From contig NZ_JAFIFQ010000006.1 in assembly GCF_020831925.1 (NCBI RefSeq), forward strand, positions 1 to 64,000: a stretch of DNA of 64,000 nucleotides, read 5' to 3'. Position 1 is the first letter of the stretch. Each line of letters starts with the position of its first letter. Below, one piece after another: positions 20,284-29,794 of the stretch. Made by a program: the position numbers and the translations under genes. Below the pieces are notes generated by a model. It saw nothing but the letters and a program-made list of their open reading frames with translations. It was not told where the DNA came from and did not search any database. The stretch is from Alkalimonas sp. Its GTDB lineage: Bacteria; Pseudomonadota; Gammaproteobacteria; Enterobacterales; Alteromonadaceae.

Positions 20284-22749
20284 ATGCGCAATTCGAAGTC
20301 GATTCTCAAACCCTCGGCCCTGGCCATAATGATAGCCTGCTCATTCTCAGCCCAGGCTATGGCCAGTCAGCAAGTCAGCGGCACAGTGCTTAATGCTCAA
20401 GGGGAACCGGTTAAAAATGCCCGCATCCATGTGCACGGTCGTCAGCAATACATCTATACCGACGCCAACGGCCGCTTTCAGTTAAATGCCCCGGCTAATG
20501 CAGAGCTGCATATCAGTGCTCCAGGTTTTGATGGCCAGTATTTGCAAGTGACCGACCCAGCCAGCGCGCTTGCGATTACTTTGCAACCAGGCGGTCAGAT
20601 TGAGCGGATGATCGTCTCTGCTTCAGGCATTCATAAATACAATCTGGATATGGCTACCCCGGTCACCGTTTTATCTGGTGAGCAACTATCTCGTCGCGCT
20701 GAGCCTACCATTGGTGAAACACTGAAAAAACAACCGGGCGTTCACGCTAATTACTTTGGTCCTGTCGCATCCAGCCCGGTGATCCGTGGTCTGGATGGCC
20801 CGCGCGTGCGCATTTTGAATAACGGCCTGGATACTGGCGATGTCTCCCGGATTGGTCCGGATCACGCCATTATGGCGGATGCCCTGACCACGGAGCAAAT
20901 CGAAGTACTGCGCGGCCCTGCAACTTTGTTGTATGGCAGTGGTGCCATTGGTGGTGTCGTCAACGTGGTGGATAACCGTATTCCGCGTCAGCTACGGCCG
21001 CAATCCGATACCGTGGTTGAAACCCGCTACAACAGCGTATCTGACGAAAAAACCGTGGCTTTAAACCATGATGGTAGCCGCAATCAAATCGCCTGGCATT
21101 TGGATGGTCTGCATCGCAACGCGGATGATTACAAAGTACCGCACTTTACCAACAGTGATGGTGATCACGAAGATGAAATCGACAACAGCTGGGTTGAAAC
21201 CAGCAGCATCAACGCCGGCTTAAGCTATATCGGTAGTCGCGGCTTGATTGGATTCCACATGGGCCGCACCGAATCCGAGTACGGCATTCCTGGCCATGAT
21301 CATGCGCACGGTCATGACGCTCATGATGACCATGATCATGGCCACGATCACGGACATGGCCATCATGACAGCCACGGTAGCCATGACGATGATGTGTTTG
21401 CCAAGGCCCGGCAGAATCGCTTTAACCTGGCTGGTGAGTATTACGATCCCTTTGCTGGCATTGAGACCATCGCCTTTAACCTGGGCTACACCGATTACGA
21501 GCACAGTGAAATTGAAGATGGTCATGTAGCTACCTTCTTTGGCAGCAAAACTCTGGAGTCCCGCATCACGCTAGAGCATGAACCATTGGCTGGTTGGCAC
21601 GGTATTTTCGGCTACCACTTGCTGCGCAATGATTACACCGCGTCGGGTGAAGAGGCCTTTACGCCAGATTCAGAAACCACCAGTCATGCTCTCTTTGTGC
21701 TTGAAGAAAAGCGTTTTGGTGATTTAACCCTGCAATTGGGTGGTCGTTTGGAACGGGTAAAATACCACGCTGACGGTATTGAATTTGGTCATCAGGATCA
21801 TGATCACAGCCATGGCCACGATCACGGCCATAGCGATCATGATGACCATGAACATGTCGAAGCCAGCTTTACCGCCACCAGCTTGTCAGCAGGCCTAGTT
21901 TGGGAGTTTCAACCTGGTTTCTCCTGGGCTTTTGCTGCCAGTCGTTCTGAGCGGGCGCCGAGTGCTGCTGAGCTTTATGCCAATGGCGCACATTTAGCTA
22001 CCGGCACCTATGAGTTGGGCTTAGCTTATGTGCTGGATCATCACGATGGCGATATCGAGCCAAACCGTGAGCGCTTCCATAAGGAAGTGGCGAATAACCT
22101 GGATCTGACTTTCCGCAAATTTGATGGCAACCTGAGCTTGACCTACAACTTCTTCTACAACCGGGTCAATAACTACATTTACCTAGCCAATACTGGTTTG
22201 CACATGGATGATTTAGGTGGCGATCACCATGGACATGATCACGGTCACGACCATGGGCATGACCACGGCCATGGCCACGATGATCACAGCGATCATGGTT
22301 TCCCGGTACTGCAGTACCGTCAGGATGATGCGGTGTTGTATGGCTTTGAGTTTGAGCTGGCTTACTACCTGGATCAGGCTCAATCGGTGCATTTATTTGC
22401 TGATCAGGTCCGTGCCAAAGTACGTAGTGGCGACGACTTACCACGTATTCCACCGATGAAACTGGGCGCTGAGTACCGTTACCAGGCGCAAAACTGGAGT
22501 GGTGAAGTAGGCTTAACCCGCTATGCCCGTCAGAATCGGGTCAGCCCTTTGGAAAGCCGTACTGCTGGTTACACCCTGCTGGATGCAACCTTCAGTTACT
22601 ACTTTGATTTCAGTGATGTGGAAATGACTGCCTTTGTTCGTGGTACCAACCTGACCAATCGACTTGGCTTCGTTCACAGCTCTTTCATCAAAGAAGATGC
22701 TCCTCTGCCAGGACGAGCCATCACAGTAGGATTACGCGCTCGCTTCTAA
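20284..22749 (+). CDS. TonB-dependent receptor with histidine-rich loops, ZnuD-like
   Basis: Predicted outer-membrane transporter, probably for zinc. The 821 residues contain a signal peptide (cleavage near AQAMA, about 27), a carboxypeptidase-regulatory-like beta domain (about 29-100: QVSGTVLNAQGEPVKNARI), a plug domain (ETLKKQPGVHANYFG, RGLDGPRVRILNNG, IEVLRGPATLLYGSGAIGG) and a 22-strand-type barrel ending in aromatic F. Three stretches dominated by His, Asp and Gly occur at about residues 337-370, 500-527 and 645-675, where extracellular loops are expected. Neisserial ZnuD has similar His-rich loops. Together with the upstream Zur-like palindrome this makes zinc the likely substrate. The ribosome site AAGGA is good and an intrinsic terminator follows. 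Confidence 0.88.
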   Translation: MRNSKSILKPSALAIMIACSFSAQAMASQQVSGTVLNAQGEPVKNARIHVHGRQQYIYTDANGRFQLNAPANAELHISAPGFDGQYLQVTDPASALAITLQPGGQIERMIVSASGIHKYNLDMATPVTVLSGEQLSRRAEPTIGETLKKQPGVHANYFGPVASSPVIRGLDGPRVRILNNGLDTGDVSRIGPDHAIMADALTTEQIEVLRGPATLLYGSGAIGGVVNVVDNRIPRQLRPQSDTVVETRYNSVSDEKTVALNHDGSRNQIAWHLDGLHRNADDYKVPHFTNSDGDHEDEIDNSWVETSSINAGLSYIGSRGLIGFHMGRTESEYGIPGHDHAHGHDAHDDHDHGHDHGHGHHDSHGSHDDDVFAKARQNRFNLAGEYYDPFAGIETIAFNLGYTDYEHSEIEDGHVATFFGSKTLESRITLEHEPLAGWHGIFGYHLLRNDYTASGEEAFTPDSETTSHALFVLEEKRFGDLTLQLGGRLERVKYHADGIEFGHQDHDHSHGHDHGHSDHDDHEHVEASFTATSLSAGLVWEFQPGFSWAFAASRSERAPSAAELYANGAHLATGTYELGLAYVLDHHDGDIEPNRERFHKEVANNLDLTFRKFDGNLSLTYNFFYNRVNNYIYLANTGLHMDDLGGDHHGHDHGHDHGHDHGHGHDDHSDHGFPVLQYRQDDAVLYGFEFELAYYLDQAQSVHLFADQVRAKVRSGDDLPRIPPMKLGAEYRYQAQNWSGEVGLTRYARQNRVSPLESRTAGYTLLDATFSYYFDFSDVEMTAFVRGTNLTNRLGFVHSSFIKEDAPLPGRAITVGLRARF

Positions 22750-22763
22750 TGGCGTAAAAATTG

Positions 22764-22793
22764 AACGGCCTCATAGCATGAGGCCGTTTTTTT
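22764..22793 (+). terminator. Intrinsic terminator of the histidine-rich receptor gene
   Basis: A perfect 10-base-pair stem (22765-22774 with 22778-22787, three-base loop AGC) is followed by six or more T. It begins about 15 bases after the receptor stop and ends at the end of the convergent acetyltransferase gene. Confidence 0.93.
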
Positions 22794-23352
22794 ATGGAAA
22801 CTCCAACACCATTTCAGCCGCCGTGCAATGGCACTCTTTGCCACAGACCGGACAATCGTAGCCACTGCTTTGCAGGGATAAGGCTAACCATTTATCCTGA
22901 TGTACTGCAAGCAAGCGTCCGCCTGCTTTGGTAAAGTAGCGCACGGCACTGTTGCCAGGACTTTGCATCCATAAATGCGCCAAACCAGCCTCTGCGCCTT
23001 GTTGCTGCAATACCTCAATAGACGCCTGCAACAACCGACTGCCGATCCCCTGCCCCTGAACACGAGGATCAACGGCTACTGATTTAAAGTACGCCATTTT
23101 ACTTGCCGCAACAGGCCAAAGCTGAGGATTGCACCATTCATCGGCTTTCCAATGCTCTGCAGAAAAACTGAGGCGGTAGCCAACCAACTTACCTTCCAGA
23201 TAAGCGACAAAGCTAGCATTGAGCCCTGCGGCCAGACCTCGCCGTAGATAATCTTCCAGCTTAGGTTTATCCAGATAACCAGCGCCATGCACCTGATTCG
23301 CCAATGTCAGCAGCGCTTTTTGATCGGATGCCCGATAGGGCCGAATAAGCAT
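22792..23352 (-). CDS. GNAT-family N-acetyltransferase with C-terminal Cys/His cluster
   Basis: Predicted acetyl-CoA-dependent acetyltransferase of unknown substrate. The 186 residues show the GNAT start LIRPYRASDQKALLTLAN, the acetyl-CoA-binding motif A (SVAVDPRVQGQGIGSRLL, about 91-108) and a motif B region with the usual NSAVRYFTKAGG (about 133-144). Unusually, the protein ends with C167-P-V-C170 and C174-H-C176, which looks like a small metal-binding knuckle. It sits between two TonB receptor genes and opposite both. No substrate can be inferred. Confidence 0.85.
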   Translation of the reverse strand: MLIRPYRASDQKALLTLANQVHGAGYLDKPKLEDYLRRGLAAGLNASFVAYLEGKLVGYRLSFSAEHWKADEWCNPQLWPVAASKMAYFKSVAVDPRVQGQGIGSRLLQASIEVLQQQGAEAGLAHLWMQSPGNSAVRYFTKAGGRLLAVHQDKWLALSLQSSGYDCPVCGKECHCTAAEMVLEFP

Positions 23353-23433
23353 AACCGTACCTCACTCACATCTTACCATTGCAATCGATTGCTCAGCTTT
23401 TAATAAGCCCTGTCCCCAATCAAGCAAATTCCA

Positions 23434-23498
23434 TACCCAATATGGGTAAAATGCGGCAAATTGCCATGAAAATAGGATAGACAATGATTTCTAAATCA
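23434..23498 (+). promoter_or_regulatory. Cluster of inverted repeats upstream of the second TonB receptor
   Basis: Three short inverted repeats lie within 65 bases: TACCCA-ATA-TGGGTA (23434-23448), GGCAA-A-TTGCC (23455-23465) and TGATTT-CT-AAATCA (23485-23498). They are 75-140 bases before the receptor start in a 221-base divergent gap, so one or more may be operators. None matches a regulator motif I can name with confidence. Confidence 0.35.
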
Positions 23499-23573
23499 CC
23501 TATGTTAATTCTGGGAATAATAACAATAAGCCCAAAGTACTATAAACAATAATAGAAACCAGGAAGAACAACT

Positions 23574-26138
23574 ATGCAAACAAAGAACTATAGTCGTTTA
23601 TCGACCTGTATCCGCTGTGCCATTGCCGGTGTCACCTCACTGGCACTAACAGCACCTGTGTGGGCAAACACAGAGGAACAAACCGAAACAGCCGCGCCAG
23701 AACGTGTTGAACGCATTGCCGTCGTCGGTAGTCGCTCAGCACCACGCTCGGTAGCAGATTCACCAGTGCCGGTAGATATCATTGGTGGCGATGAGCTGAT
23801 GAAAACCGGCAGTACCGATATGTTAAACATGATGGCGACTACAGTCCCGTCGATGAACGTGCATTCTCACCCTATCAGCGATGCGGCCACCTTGATTCGT
23901 CCATTGAATCTTCGCGGTTTATCGTCTGATAGCACCCTGATCCTGGTCAATGGTAAACGTCGCCATCGCTCTGCCGTCATCACTATGTTAGGTGGTGGCC
24001 TGAACGATGGTGCTCAGGGACCGGATATTTCTGCCATTCCGGGTGCTGCTATCAAACAGGTTGAAATTCTGCGTGATGGAGCAGCAGCACAGTATGGCTC
24101 CGATGCCATTGCCGGTGTGGTCAACTTTGTGCTGAATGATCGGGATGAAGGCGGTCACATTGAAGTACGTCGTGGTGAGTTTTACGCTGGGGATGGTACC
24201 AGCAACGAAATCAATGCCAACATAGGGATGCCGCTGTCCGATGCTGGTTTTTTTAACATAAGTGCGCAATACAAGTCATCCGATCCAACCAGCCGTAGCG
24301 TGCAACGCGGTGATGCCTTGCAGCACATCGCTGATGGCAACCCCAACATTTTACAGCCAGCAGTACAGATCTGGGGCTCACCGAAGATCAGCGATGACAT
24401 CGCTATTTTCGCCAATGCGGGGCTGGATTTGGGCAATGGGCGTGATGCCTATTTATTCGGAAATTACTCCGAACGTGATGTGTTAGGTGGTTTCTACTAC
24501 CGCGATCCTTATACCCGTGGTGGTGTATTCTCCAATGATGGTGGTGAAACCTTGTTGGTGGCCAATACCAACCCAGCTTTAGGCGGTTGCCCGACAGTTT
24601 CCTTGGCTGATACAAGTTTTAGTGCGGTTAACAGCCAGGTCAGTGCCCTACCGGCCCATTGCTTCACCTTCTTCTCCATGTTCCCTGGTGGTTTTACCCC
24701 GAACTTTGGCGGTAACATTACTGATACCTCACTGGTTGGTGGTACCAAAGGCGAGTTTTTATCCGGCCCCTTGCAAGGCACCATGTATGATTTCAGTGCA
24801 ACCGTTGGTCGCAGTGAAGCCAGCTTCAGTATAGTGAATACCGTAAATGCCTCGCTTGGCCCGGATACTCCGACTGAATTTGAGCCTGGACGTTATATCC
24901 AGCTGGAAAAACATTTCAATGCCGATTTTTACCGCTTTGTACCGGTTGGTCTGTATGAAGACCTGGCAGTGGCTGGTGGTTTGCAATGGTCGGAAGAGAG
25001 CTTTGAAATTGTGGCCGGCGATGTTGCCTCCTGGGAAATTGGCCCTTACATCGATGATGGCATGAGCATTGGTTCCAATGGTTTCCCAGGCTTTAAGCCA
25101 GACGATGCTGGTGTCTATGTGCGTCGCCACTGGGCAGCTTATGTTGATTTTGAAGCGGAATTTTCAGAAAACTTCCTGGCGGGATTTGCACTACGCCATG
25201 AAGATTATGAAACCTTTGGTACTACTACCAATTACAAGTTAACCGGTCAATACCGTTTAACCGATGATCTAGCGATCCGTGCCTCAACCAGTACCGGCTT
25301 CCGTGCGCCAACGGTTGGTCAGGCCAACATCAGTAACGTTCGTACTGCGGTTGCCGAAGGCGAACTGGTTGATATTGCCTTGTTATCACCCACCAACCCG
25401 GTATCCCAGCTGTTTGGGGCTACTGAACTGACACCGGAGACCTCTACCAGCTATGCCTTTGGTGTGGTGTACTCGGGTAACGACTTCTTTATGACCGCCG
25501 ATCTGTACCGTATTGATGTGGATGACCGTATCAGTCAATCAGCGGAAATTCCGATCACAGAAGAGCAAAAAGAACAGTTGCGTGCTACTGGCATTCGGGG
25601 AGTCGATTCTTTGTCACTGATTTCATTTTACACCAATGATTTCTCGACCAAGACCACCGGTTTGGATGTAGTGATGAACTATGGCGCTAATTTGCTAAAT
25701 GGTCGTTCTACCTTCAGCTTGGCGTACAATTGGAATAAAACTGAAGTGACCAAGTTCTCCGATATTACTGGAGCATTCAAGGTCTCGCGTTTGGAGCAGG
25801 ATTTACCGCGTCACCGTGCCACTCTTGGCTGGAACCAACAGTGGAACGATGTTTCCATGTTTGTACGTGGTAACTACTTTGGTAAATACCAAGGCGTCCA
25901 TGCCGACTCCGATGGCTTGAATGTGGATGCATCGGCGAAAATCACCTTCGACATTGAAGTGAACTACGCCATTAATAATGCATTCTCAGTCGCTGTTGGC
26001 GCACAAAATGTGTTCGATACCAAGCCTGAGCGTTTGCCAGAAGGTATGCAACGTATACTTGGTGCCAAATACTTTGAAACCTCACCTATGGGGATCAATG
26101 GTGGCTTCTGGTATCTGCGTGGTCGTTACAGCTTCTAA
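23574..26138 (+). CDS. TonB-dependent outer-membrane receptor, substrate unknown
   Basis: Outer-membrane active transporter driven by TonB. The 854-residue precursor has a signal peptide ending near VWA (about residue 31) and a TonB-box-like VERIAVVGSR (about 43-52). The plug carries PLNLRGLSSDSTLILVNGKRRH and VEILRDGAAAQYGSDAIAGVVNFVL, and the long beta-barrel has the usual C-terminal RYSF with a terminal aromatic. Plug motifs of this kind are common in the large receptor families of marine Gammaproteobacteria that import carbohydrates, siderophores or peptides. No neighbouring catabolic or siderophore gene indicates the substrate. The AGGA ribosome site is good and a bidirectional terminator follows. 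Confidence 0.9.
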   Translation: MQTKNYSRLSTCIRCAIAGVTSLALTAPVWANTEEQTETAAPERVERIAVVGSRSAPRSVADSPVPVDIIGGDELMKTGSTDMLNMMATTVPSMNVHSHPISDAATLIRPLNLRGLSSDSTLILVNGKRRHRSAVITMLGGGLNDGAQGPDISAIPGAAIKQVEILRDGAAAQYGSDAIAGVVNFVLNDRDEGGHIEVRRGEFYAGDGTSNEINANIGMPLSDAGFFNISAQYKSSDPTSRSVQRGDALQHIADGNPNILQPAVQIWGSPKISDDIAIFANAGLDLGNGRDAYLFGNYSERDVLGGFYYRDPYTRGGVFSNDGGETLLVANTNPALGGCPTVSLADTSFSAVNSQVSALPAHCFTFFSMFPGGFTPNFGGNITDTSLVGGTKGEFLSGPLQGTMYDFSATVGRSEASFSIVNTVNASLGPDTPTEFEPGRYIQLEKHFNADFYRFVPVGLYEDLAVAGGLQWSEESFEIVAGDVASWEIGPYIDDGMSIGSNGFPGFKPDDAGVYVRRHWAAYVDFEAEFSENFLAGFALRHEDYETFGTTTNYKLTGQYRLTDDLAIRASTSTGFRAPTVGQANISNVRTAVAEGELVDIALLSPTNPVSQLFGATELTPETSTSYAFGVVYSGNDFFMTADLYRIDVDDRISQSAEIPITEEQKEQLRATGIRGVDSLSLISFYTNDFSTKTTGLDVVMNYGANLLNGRSTFSLAYNWNKTEVTKFSDITGAFKVSRLEQDLPRHRATLGWNQQWNDVSMFVRGNYFGKYQGVHADSDGLNVDASAKITFDIEVNYAINNAFSVAVGAQNVFDTKPERLPEGMQRILGAKYFETSPMGINGGFWYLRGRYSF

Positions 26139-26157
26139 CGCGGAAGTATACTGAAAT

Positions 26158-26185
26158 AAAAAAGCCTCCAACCGGAGGCTTTTTT
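26158..26185. terminator. Bidirectional terminator
   Basis: GCCTCC and GGAGGC (26164-26169 with 26174-26179, loop AACC) are flanked by an A run on the left and a T run on the right, so it can terminate the receptor on the plus strand and the coiled-coil gene on the minus strand. Confidence 0.92.
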
Positions 26186-26186
26186 A

Positions 26187-26567
26187 TTAAACTGTAATAT
26201 TGAGGCTGGTGCCGGTGGCTTCACCGAAAATATTAATGGCGGCAGGCTCAGCTTGTGGTTGTTGTTCTTCCTGTGGTTCGTCGGCATTGCTTTGGATAAT
26301 GGTGCTATACTGTTGCTCCAGCCGTTCAAACAAATCCTCTGGCGGCAGACTGGCCCGCGCTAAATCAGCACGACTTTGCGCCTGGCCTGACTCCAACTGC
26401 AGTTCACGAGCCGTTTGCGCCATTTCGCGCGCTTCTTTACGCTTTTCATCCGCCTGGGACTTTAACTGCTGGGCCTCGCGCTCAGCCTGATCGGCAACGC
26501 GCAAGGCCATTTGTTGCTTTAGCTCAGCAAAAGCAGCTGAACTAAGCGTATTGGCAGCATTGATCAT
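26187..26567 (-). CDS. Small coiled-coil protein of unknown function
   Basis: I do not recognise this 126-residue protein. It has no signal peptide or membrane segment. Residues about 13-70 are rich in Ala, Glu, Gln, Lys and Arg with heptad character and should form a coiled coil. A Pro/Glu/Gln-rich linker (about 95-108) follows, and the protein ends with a hydrophobic tail (INIFGEATGTSLNITV). The start ATG has a strong AGGGGG ribosome site, codon use is like its neighbours, and a terminator lies directly after it, so it is probably a real gene. It lies downstream of ydiJ on the same strand, about 95 bases away. Function unknown. Confidence 0.72.
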   Translation of the reverse strand: MINAANTLSSAAFAELKQQMALRVADQAEREAQQLKSQADEKRKEAREMAQTARELQLESGQAQSRADLARASLPPEDLFERLEQQYSTIIQSNADEPQEEQQPQAEPAAINIFGEATGTSLNITV

Positions 26568-26662
26568 ACAGCCCCCTTGTCGTCTGGATGAGACTCAGCC
26601 AAACTTTATAGACAACAAAAGTATACTGCAAAAACGCGCCTTGTTCAAAATTTAGCCGCTCG

Positions 26663-29600
26663 CTAGCTTAGTGCCTGCAACAATTGCTGCAGCGGATGTT
26701 TGGGCTTTTCACCTACCAGGCGTTTTACCTGGCTACGGCAGGAAAAGCCGGTGACCAAAATCGCATCGGTACCATGTTGCTGCACTGGCGCCTGCCAGCT
26801 CATTTCAAAGAGCGCCTTGCTGTTGTCCAGATTTTGTTTTTCGTGACCATAAGTCCCAGCCATACCACAGCAACCTACACTGATGGGTTTTAGGCTAAGG
26901 CCAGCTTTACTAAATATCTGCTGCCAGCTTTTTTCAGTAGCAGGCAGCGCAGTTTTTTCTGTGCAATGGGCTAGCAAAGCAAAGTTGCCGCTTTTGCTGG
27001 CCTGAGGCAGCTCCTGCTGCTGCAACCACTCATGGAACAAAGCGACTTCGTAGTCACCGCGTTTATCGCCCAACAGTTTGCGGTATTCATCCCGGTATAC
27101 CAACACCAATGAAGCATCCAGACCCAACATAGGTACCTGATATTGATGCAGTTGCTGTAGAAATTGTGAGGCTTTGCTGGCGGTTTTGACAAAGTCACGG
27201 AGGAAACCTTTTACATGTTGCGGCTTACCATTGGGTAAAAATGGCAGCAACATCGGTTGTTTACCCAGCTTATCCAGCAGTTTCAGTGCATCCTCAACCA
27301 GCTCAGCTTCGTAAAAACTGGTAAATGGATCCTGCACCAACAATACCATCTGCTGCCGCTCAGCATCGGTGGCTTGGGCTAGCTTTTGCATATCAAACTG
27401 ATACTTTTGCTGTAGCCGTTCAGCCAGTGTCGGCGTCGAGAGTAACGGGGTATCGACATAGCCCAAGGTATGCCCCAGCACACGTTGCAGCCAGGATTGT
27501 TGCAGGAAAAAATTCACTGCCCGAGGCATTTTTGCCAAAAAAGGAGCGGTACGCTCTATGTTGGCAACCACATAGTCTTTCGCCGGCCTTAAATAACGGC
27601 TGTGATACAGCTGCAAGAACCGGGCACGAAACGAAGGTACATCGACATTGATTGGGCACTGACTGGCGCAAGCTTTACAAGCCAGACAGCCTTCCATCGA
27701 CTCTTTGACCTCATGGGAGAAATCCTGCTCGCCCTGCTTGTGCGCCCAGCTGTTACGGATGCGCTGCCAAAGACTGCCAAGCCCTGCCCCTTCGGTTTGC
27801 AACCGTTGCTCCAGTCGTAACACATCCACGTCCTGCTGCTCGGCCAGCCGCAACCATTCACGCATTAAGCCAGCCCGACCTTTGGGGCTATGGCGCCGGT
27901 CTTTGGTGATCTTGCTGGATGGGCACATGGGGGAATTGGCTTCATAGTTAAAGCACAAGCCATTGCCGTTGCAATTCAGACTGCTATCAAAGCTTTCTTT
28001 CACCTGCAACGGAATTTGTTTATCAAACCAGGCTCGTTTGGCGCCATCCACACTTACCAGCGAATCGGCACTTTGATAAGGGGTGCAAATTTTGCCTGGA
28101 TTTACCCTGTTATGGGGATCAAAAGCGGCCTTGATTTTGCGTAGCTCAGTAAAGAGCTCATCGCCAAAGAACGCCGGGCCATATTCACTGCGATAGCCTT
28201 TGCCGTGCTCACCCCACATCAGGCCGCCATATTTGGCCGTAAGAGCGACCACCTGATCGGAAATGGTACGCATCAGCTTTTCTTGCTCAGGATCGCACAG
28301 ATCGAGCGCCGGACGAACATGCAAAACACCAGCGTCAACATGGCCAAACATACCGTAGTGCAGGCCATGGTTATCCAGCAGTTGACGAAACTCCATAATA
28401 AAATCGGCCAACTTTTCCGGCGGTACTGCGGTATCTTCAGCAAAGGCAATGGGCTTTTGTGACCCCTTGGTATTGCCCAGTAAACCAACTGCCTTTTTAC
28501 GCATCGCGTAAATATGGCCAATGGCTGCGGTGTCGTAGGTCAACTGATAGCCGATAATGCCATGCTGGCGCTTTGCAATGGCATTATCCAGTCGGGCTGT
28601 CAGCGCAGCTATTTTCTGCTCAATATCGTCTTTATCTTCACTGTTGTACTCCACCATGTTCAGGCCGAGCATCTGCTGGCCTGGAACATCGGTGATCAAC
28701 TCTTGCACTTGCTGCCAGATAATATCATTGCGCGCCAGATCCAACACCTTGCTATCGACTGTCTCCACCGAGGTGGCCTCGGCTGCAACGAGAAATGGCG
28801 CGTTACGCAGTGCACTTTCAAAGCTGTCGTACTTAATATTAAGTAAACACTTGTGGCGGGCGATTGGTGTGATGGATAATTTGGCCTCAGTAACAAATCC
28901 CAACGATCCTTCAGAGCCTGTAATGAGCCGGGATAAATCAAACTCGGTCATCTCGTCGTTGAAAACATGCTCTAAATCGTAGCCGGTTAAAAAGCGGTTT
29001 AATCGGGGGAAGGTCTGTAGAATTTGCGGCCGAAAATCCCGGCAGCTTGTTAGCGCCTGGCGATACACCTGGCCAATCGTGCCACCCTGCTGCGCTTTGG
29101 CTTCAGCCTCCGCCAGTGGCTCTTTTTTGCTTTTCAGCACAGTACCATCCATCAATACTGTAGTAAGCGCTAGCGTATGATCGCTGGTTTTACCATAGAC
29201 CAGAGAGCCCTGGCCGGATGCGTCGGTATTGATCATGCCACCTATGGTGGCACGGTTTGAGGTGGATAAATCCGGAGCAAAGAAAAAGCCATAGGGTTTT
29301 AAAAATGCATTGAGCTGATCTTTTATGACACCACTTTGTACCCGTACCCAACCTTCTTCGGTATTAATTTCCAGAATACCCCGAAGGTGACGCGACAAAT
29401 CGACCACCAGATGCTCAGTCAATGATTGGCCATTGGTGCCAGTACCCCCGCCTCGGGGACTAAATTTCAAATGCCGGAAACTGGAGGTTTGCGCCAGGCT
29501 GGTTAACAGCACCACATCGTCATGGTGCTTTGGCAACAGAACCGCCTGCGGCAACGCCTGATAGACGCTGTTATCGGTGGCTACCGCCAGGCGGCTACCA

Positions 29601-29707
29601 TAACTGGTTTCAATGTCGCCAGCAAAACCGGCGGTGCGGAGTGCATTGCAAAACGCCAGAACACTGGCATCCAGAGCAGCTTCAGGGGCAAGACTTGGGA
29701 TCATCAT
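26663..29707 (-). CDS. ydiJ: FAD- and Fe-S-dependent D-2-hydroxyacid dehydrogenase (YdiJ)
   Basis: Large fused flavin/iron-sulfur oxidoreductase. E. coli YdiJ (1018 aa) oxidises D-2-hydroxyglutarate, and relatives act on D-lactate. The 1014 residues contain an N-terminal FAD-binding-4 domain (PRGGGTGTNGQSLTEH, about 93-108), an FAD-oxidase C domain (FGHVDAGVLHVRP, HGKGYRSEYGP), a cysteine-rich segment (CNGNGLCF ... MCPSS) and a ferredoxin-like motif CLACKACASQCPINVD, followed by a cysteine-rich CCG-type domain (GCCGMAGTYGHEKQN). Domain order and length match YdiJ. A probable promoter lies just upstream. Confidence 0.93.
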   Translation of the reverse strand: MMIPSLAPEAALDASVLAFCNALRTAGFAGDIETSYGSRLAVATDNSVYQALPQAVLLPKHHDDVVLLTSLAQTSSFRHLKFSPRGGGTGTNGQSLTEHLVVDLSRHLRGILEINTEEGWVRVQSGVIKDQLNAFLKPYGFFFAPDLSTSNRATIGGMINTDASGQGSLVYGKTSDHTLALTTVLMDGTVLKSKKEPLAEAEAKAQQGGTIGQVYRQALTSCRDFRPQILQTFPRLNRFLTGYDLEHVFNDEMTEFDLSRLITGSEGSLGFVTEAKLSITPIARHKCLLNIKYDSFESALRNAPFLVAAEATSVETVDSKVLDLARNDIIWQQVQELITDVPGQQMLGLNMVEYNSEDKDDIEQKIAALTARLDNAIAKRQHGIIGYQLTYDTAAIGHIYAMRKKAVGLLGNTKGSQKPIAFAEDTAVPPEKLADFIMEFRQLLDNHGLHYGMFGHVDAGVLHVRPALDLCDPEQEKLMRTISDQVVALTAKYGGLMWGEHGKGYRSEYGPAFFGDELFTELRKIKAAFDPHNRVNPGKICTPYQSADSLVSVDGAKRAWFDKQIPLQVKESFDSSLNCNGNGLCFNYEANSPMCPSSKITKDRRHSPKGRAGLMREWLRLAEQQDVDVLRLEQRLQTEGAGLGSLWQRIRNSWAHKQGEQDFSHEVKESMEGCLACKACASQCPINVDVPSFRARFLQLYHSRYLRPAKDYVVANIERTAPFLAKMPRAVNFFLQQSWLQRVLGHTLGYVDTPLLSTPTLAERLQQKYQFDMQKLAQATDAERQQMVLLVQDPFTSFYEAELVEDALKLLDKLGKQPMLLPFLPNGKPQHVKGFLRDFVKTASKASQFLQQLHQYQVPMLGLDASLVLVYRDEYRKLLGDKRGDYEVALFHEWLQQQELPQASKSGNFALLAHCTEKTALPATEKSWQQIFSKAGLSLKPISVGCCGMAGTYGHEKQNLDNSKALFEMSWQAPVQQHGTDAILVTGFSCRSQVKRLVGEKPKHPLQQLLQALS

Positions 29708-29738
29708 GGTCGCGTTAGGTCATCCGACAGTGGCAACC

Positions 29739-29768
29739 ATTATACCACTAAGTATCGGAGTTTATTAA
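29739..29768 (-). promoter_or_regulatory. Probable ydiJ promoter
   Basis: On the minus strand a perfect TATAAT (29739-29744) is preceded by TTAATA (29763-29768) with an 18-base spacer. The -10 is about 32 bases from the ydiJ start, so the leader would be short. Confidence 0.5.
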
Positions 29769-29794
29769 CACTTGAAACCGTGTAAAGTAGCCTA

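Noticed and set aside
21295-22295. CATGATCACGG-like DNA repeats considered as a mobile or satellite repeat
   Set aside because: They are simply the codons of His/Asp/Gly-rich loops in the receptor reading frame.
23480-23500. Possible Fur box upstream of the second TonB receptor
   Set aside because: The best alignment matches about 9 of 19 consensus positions, too weak to call.
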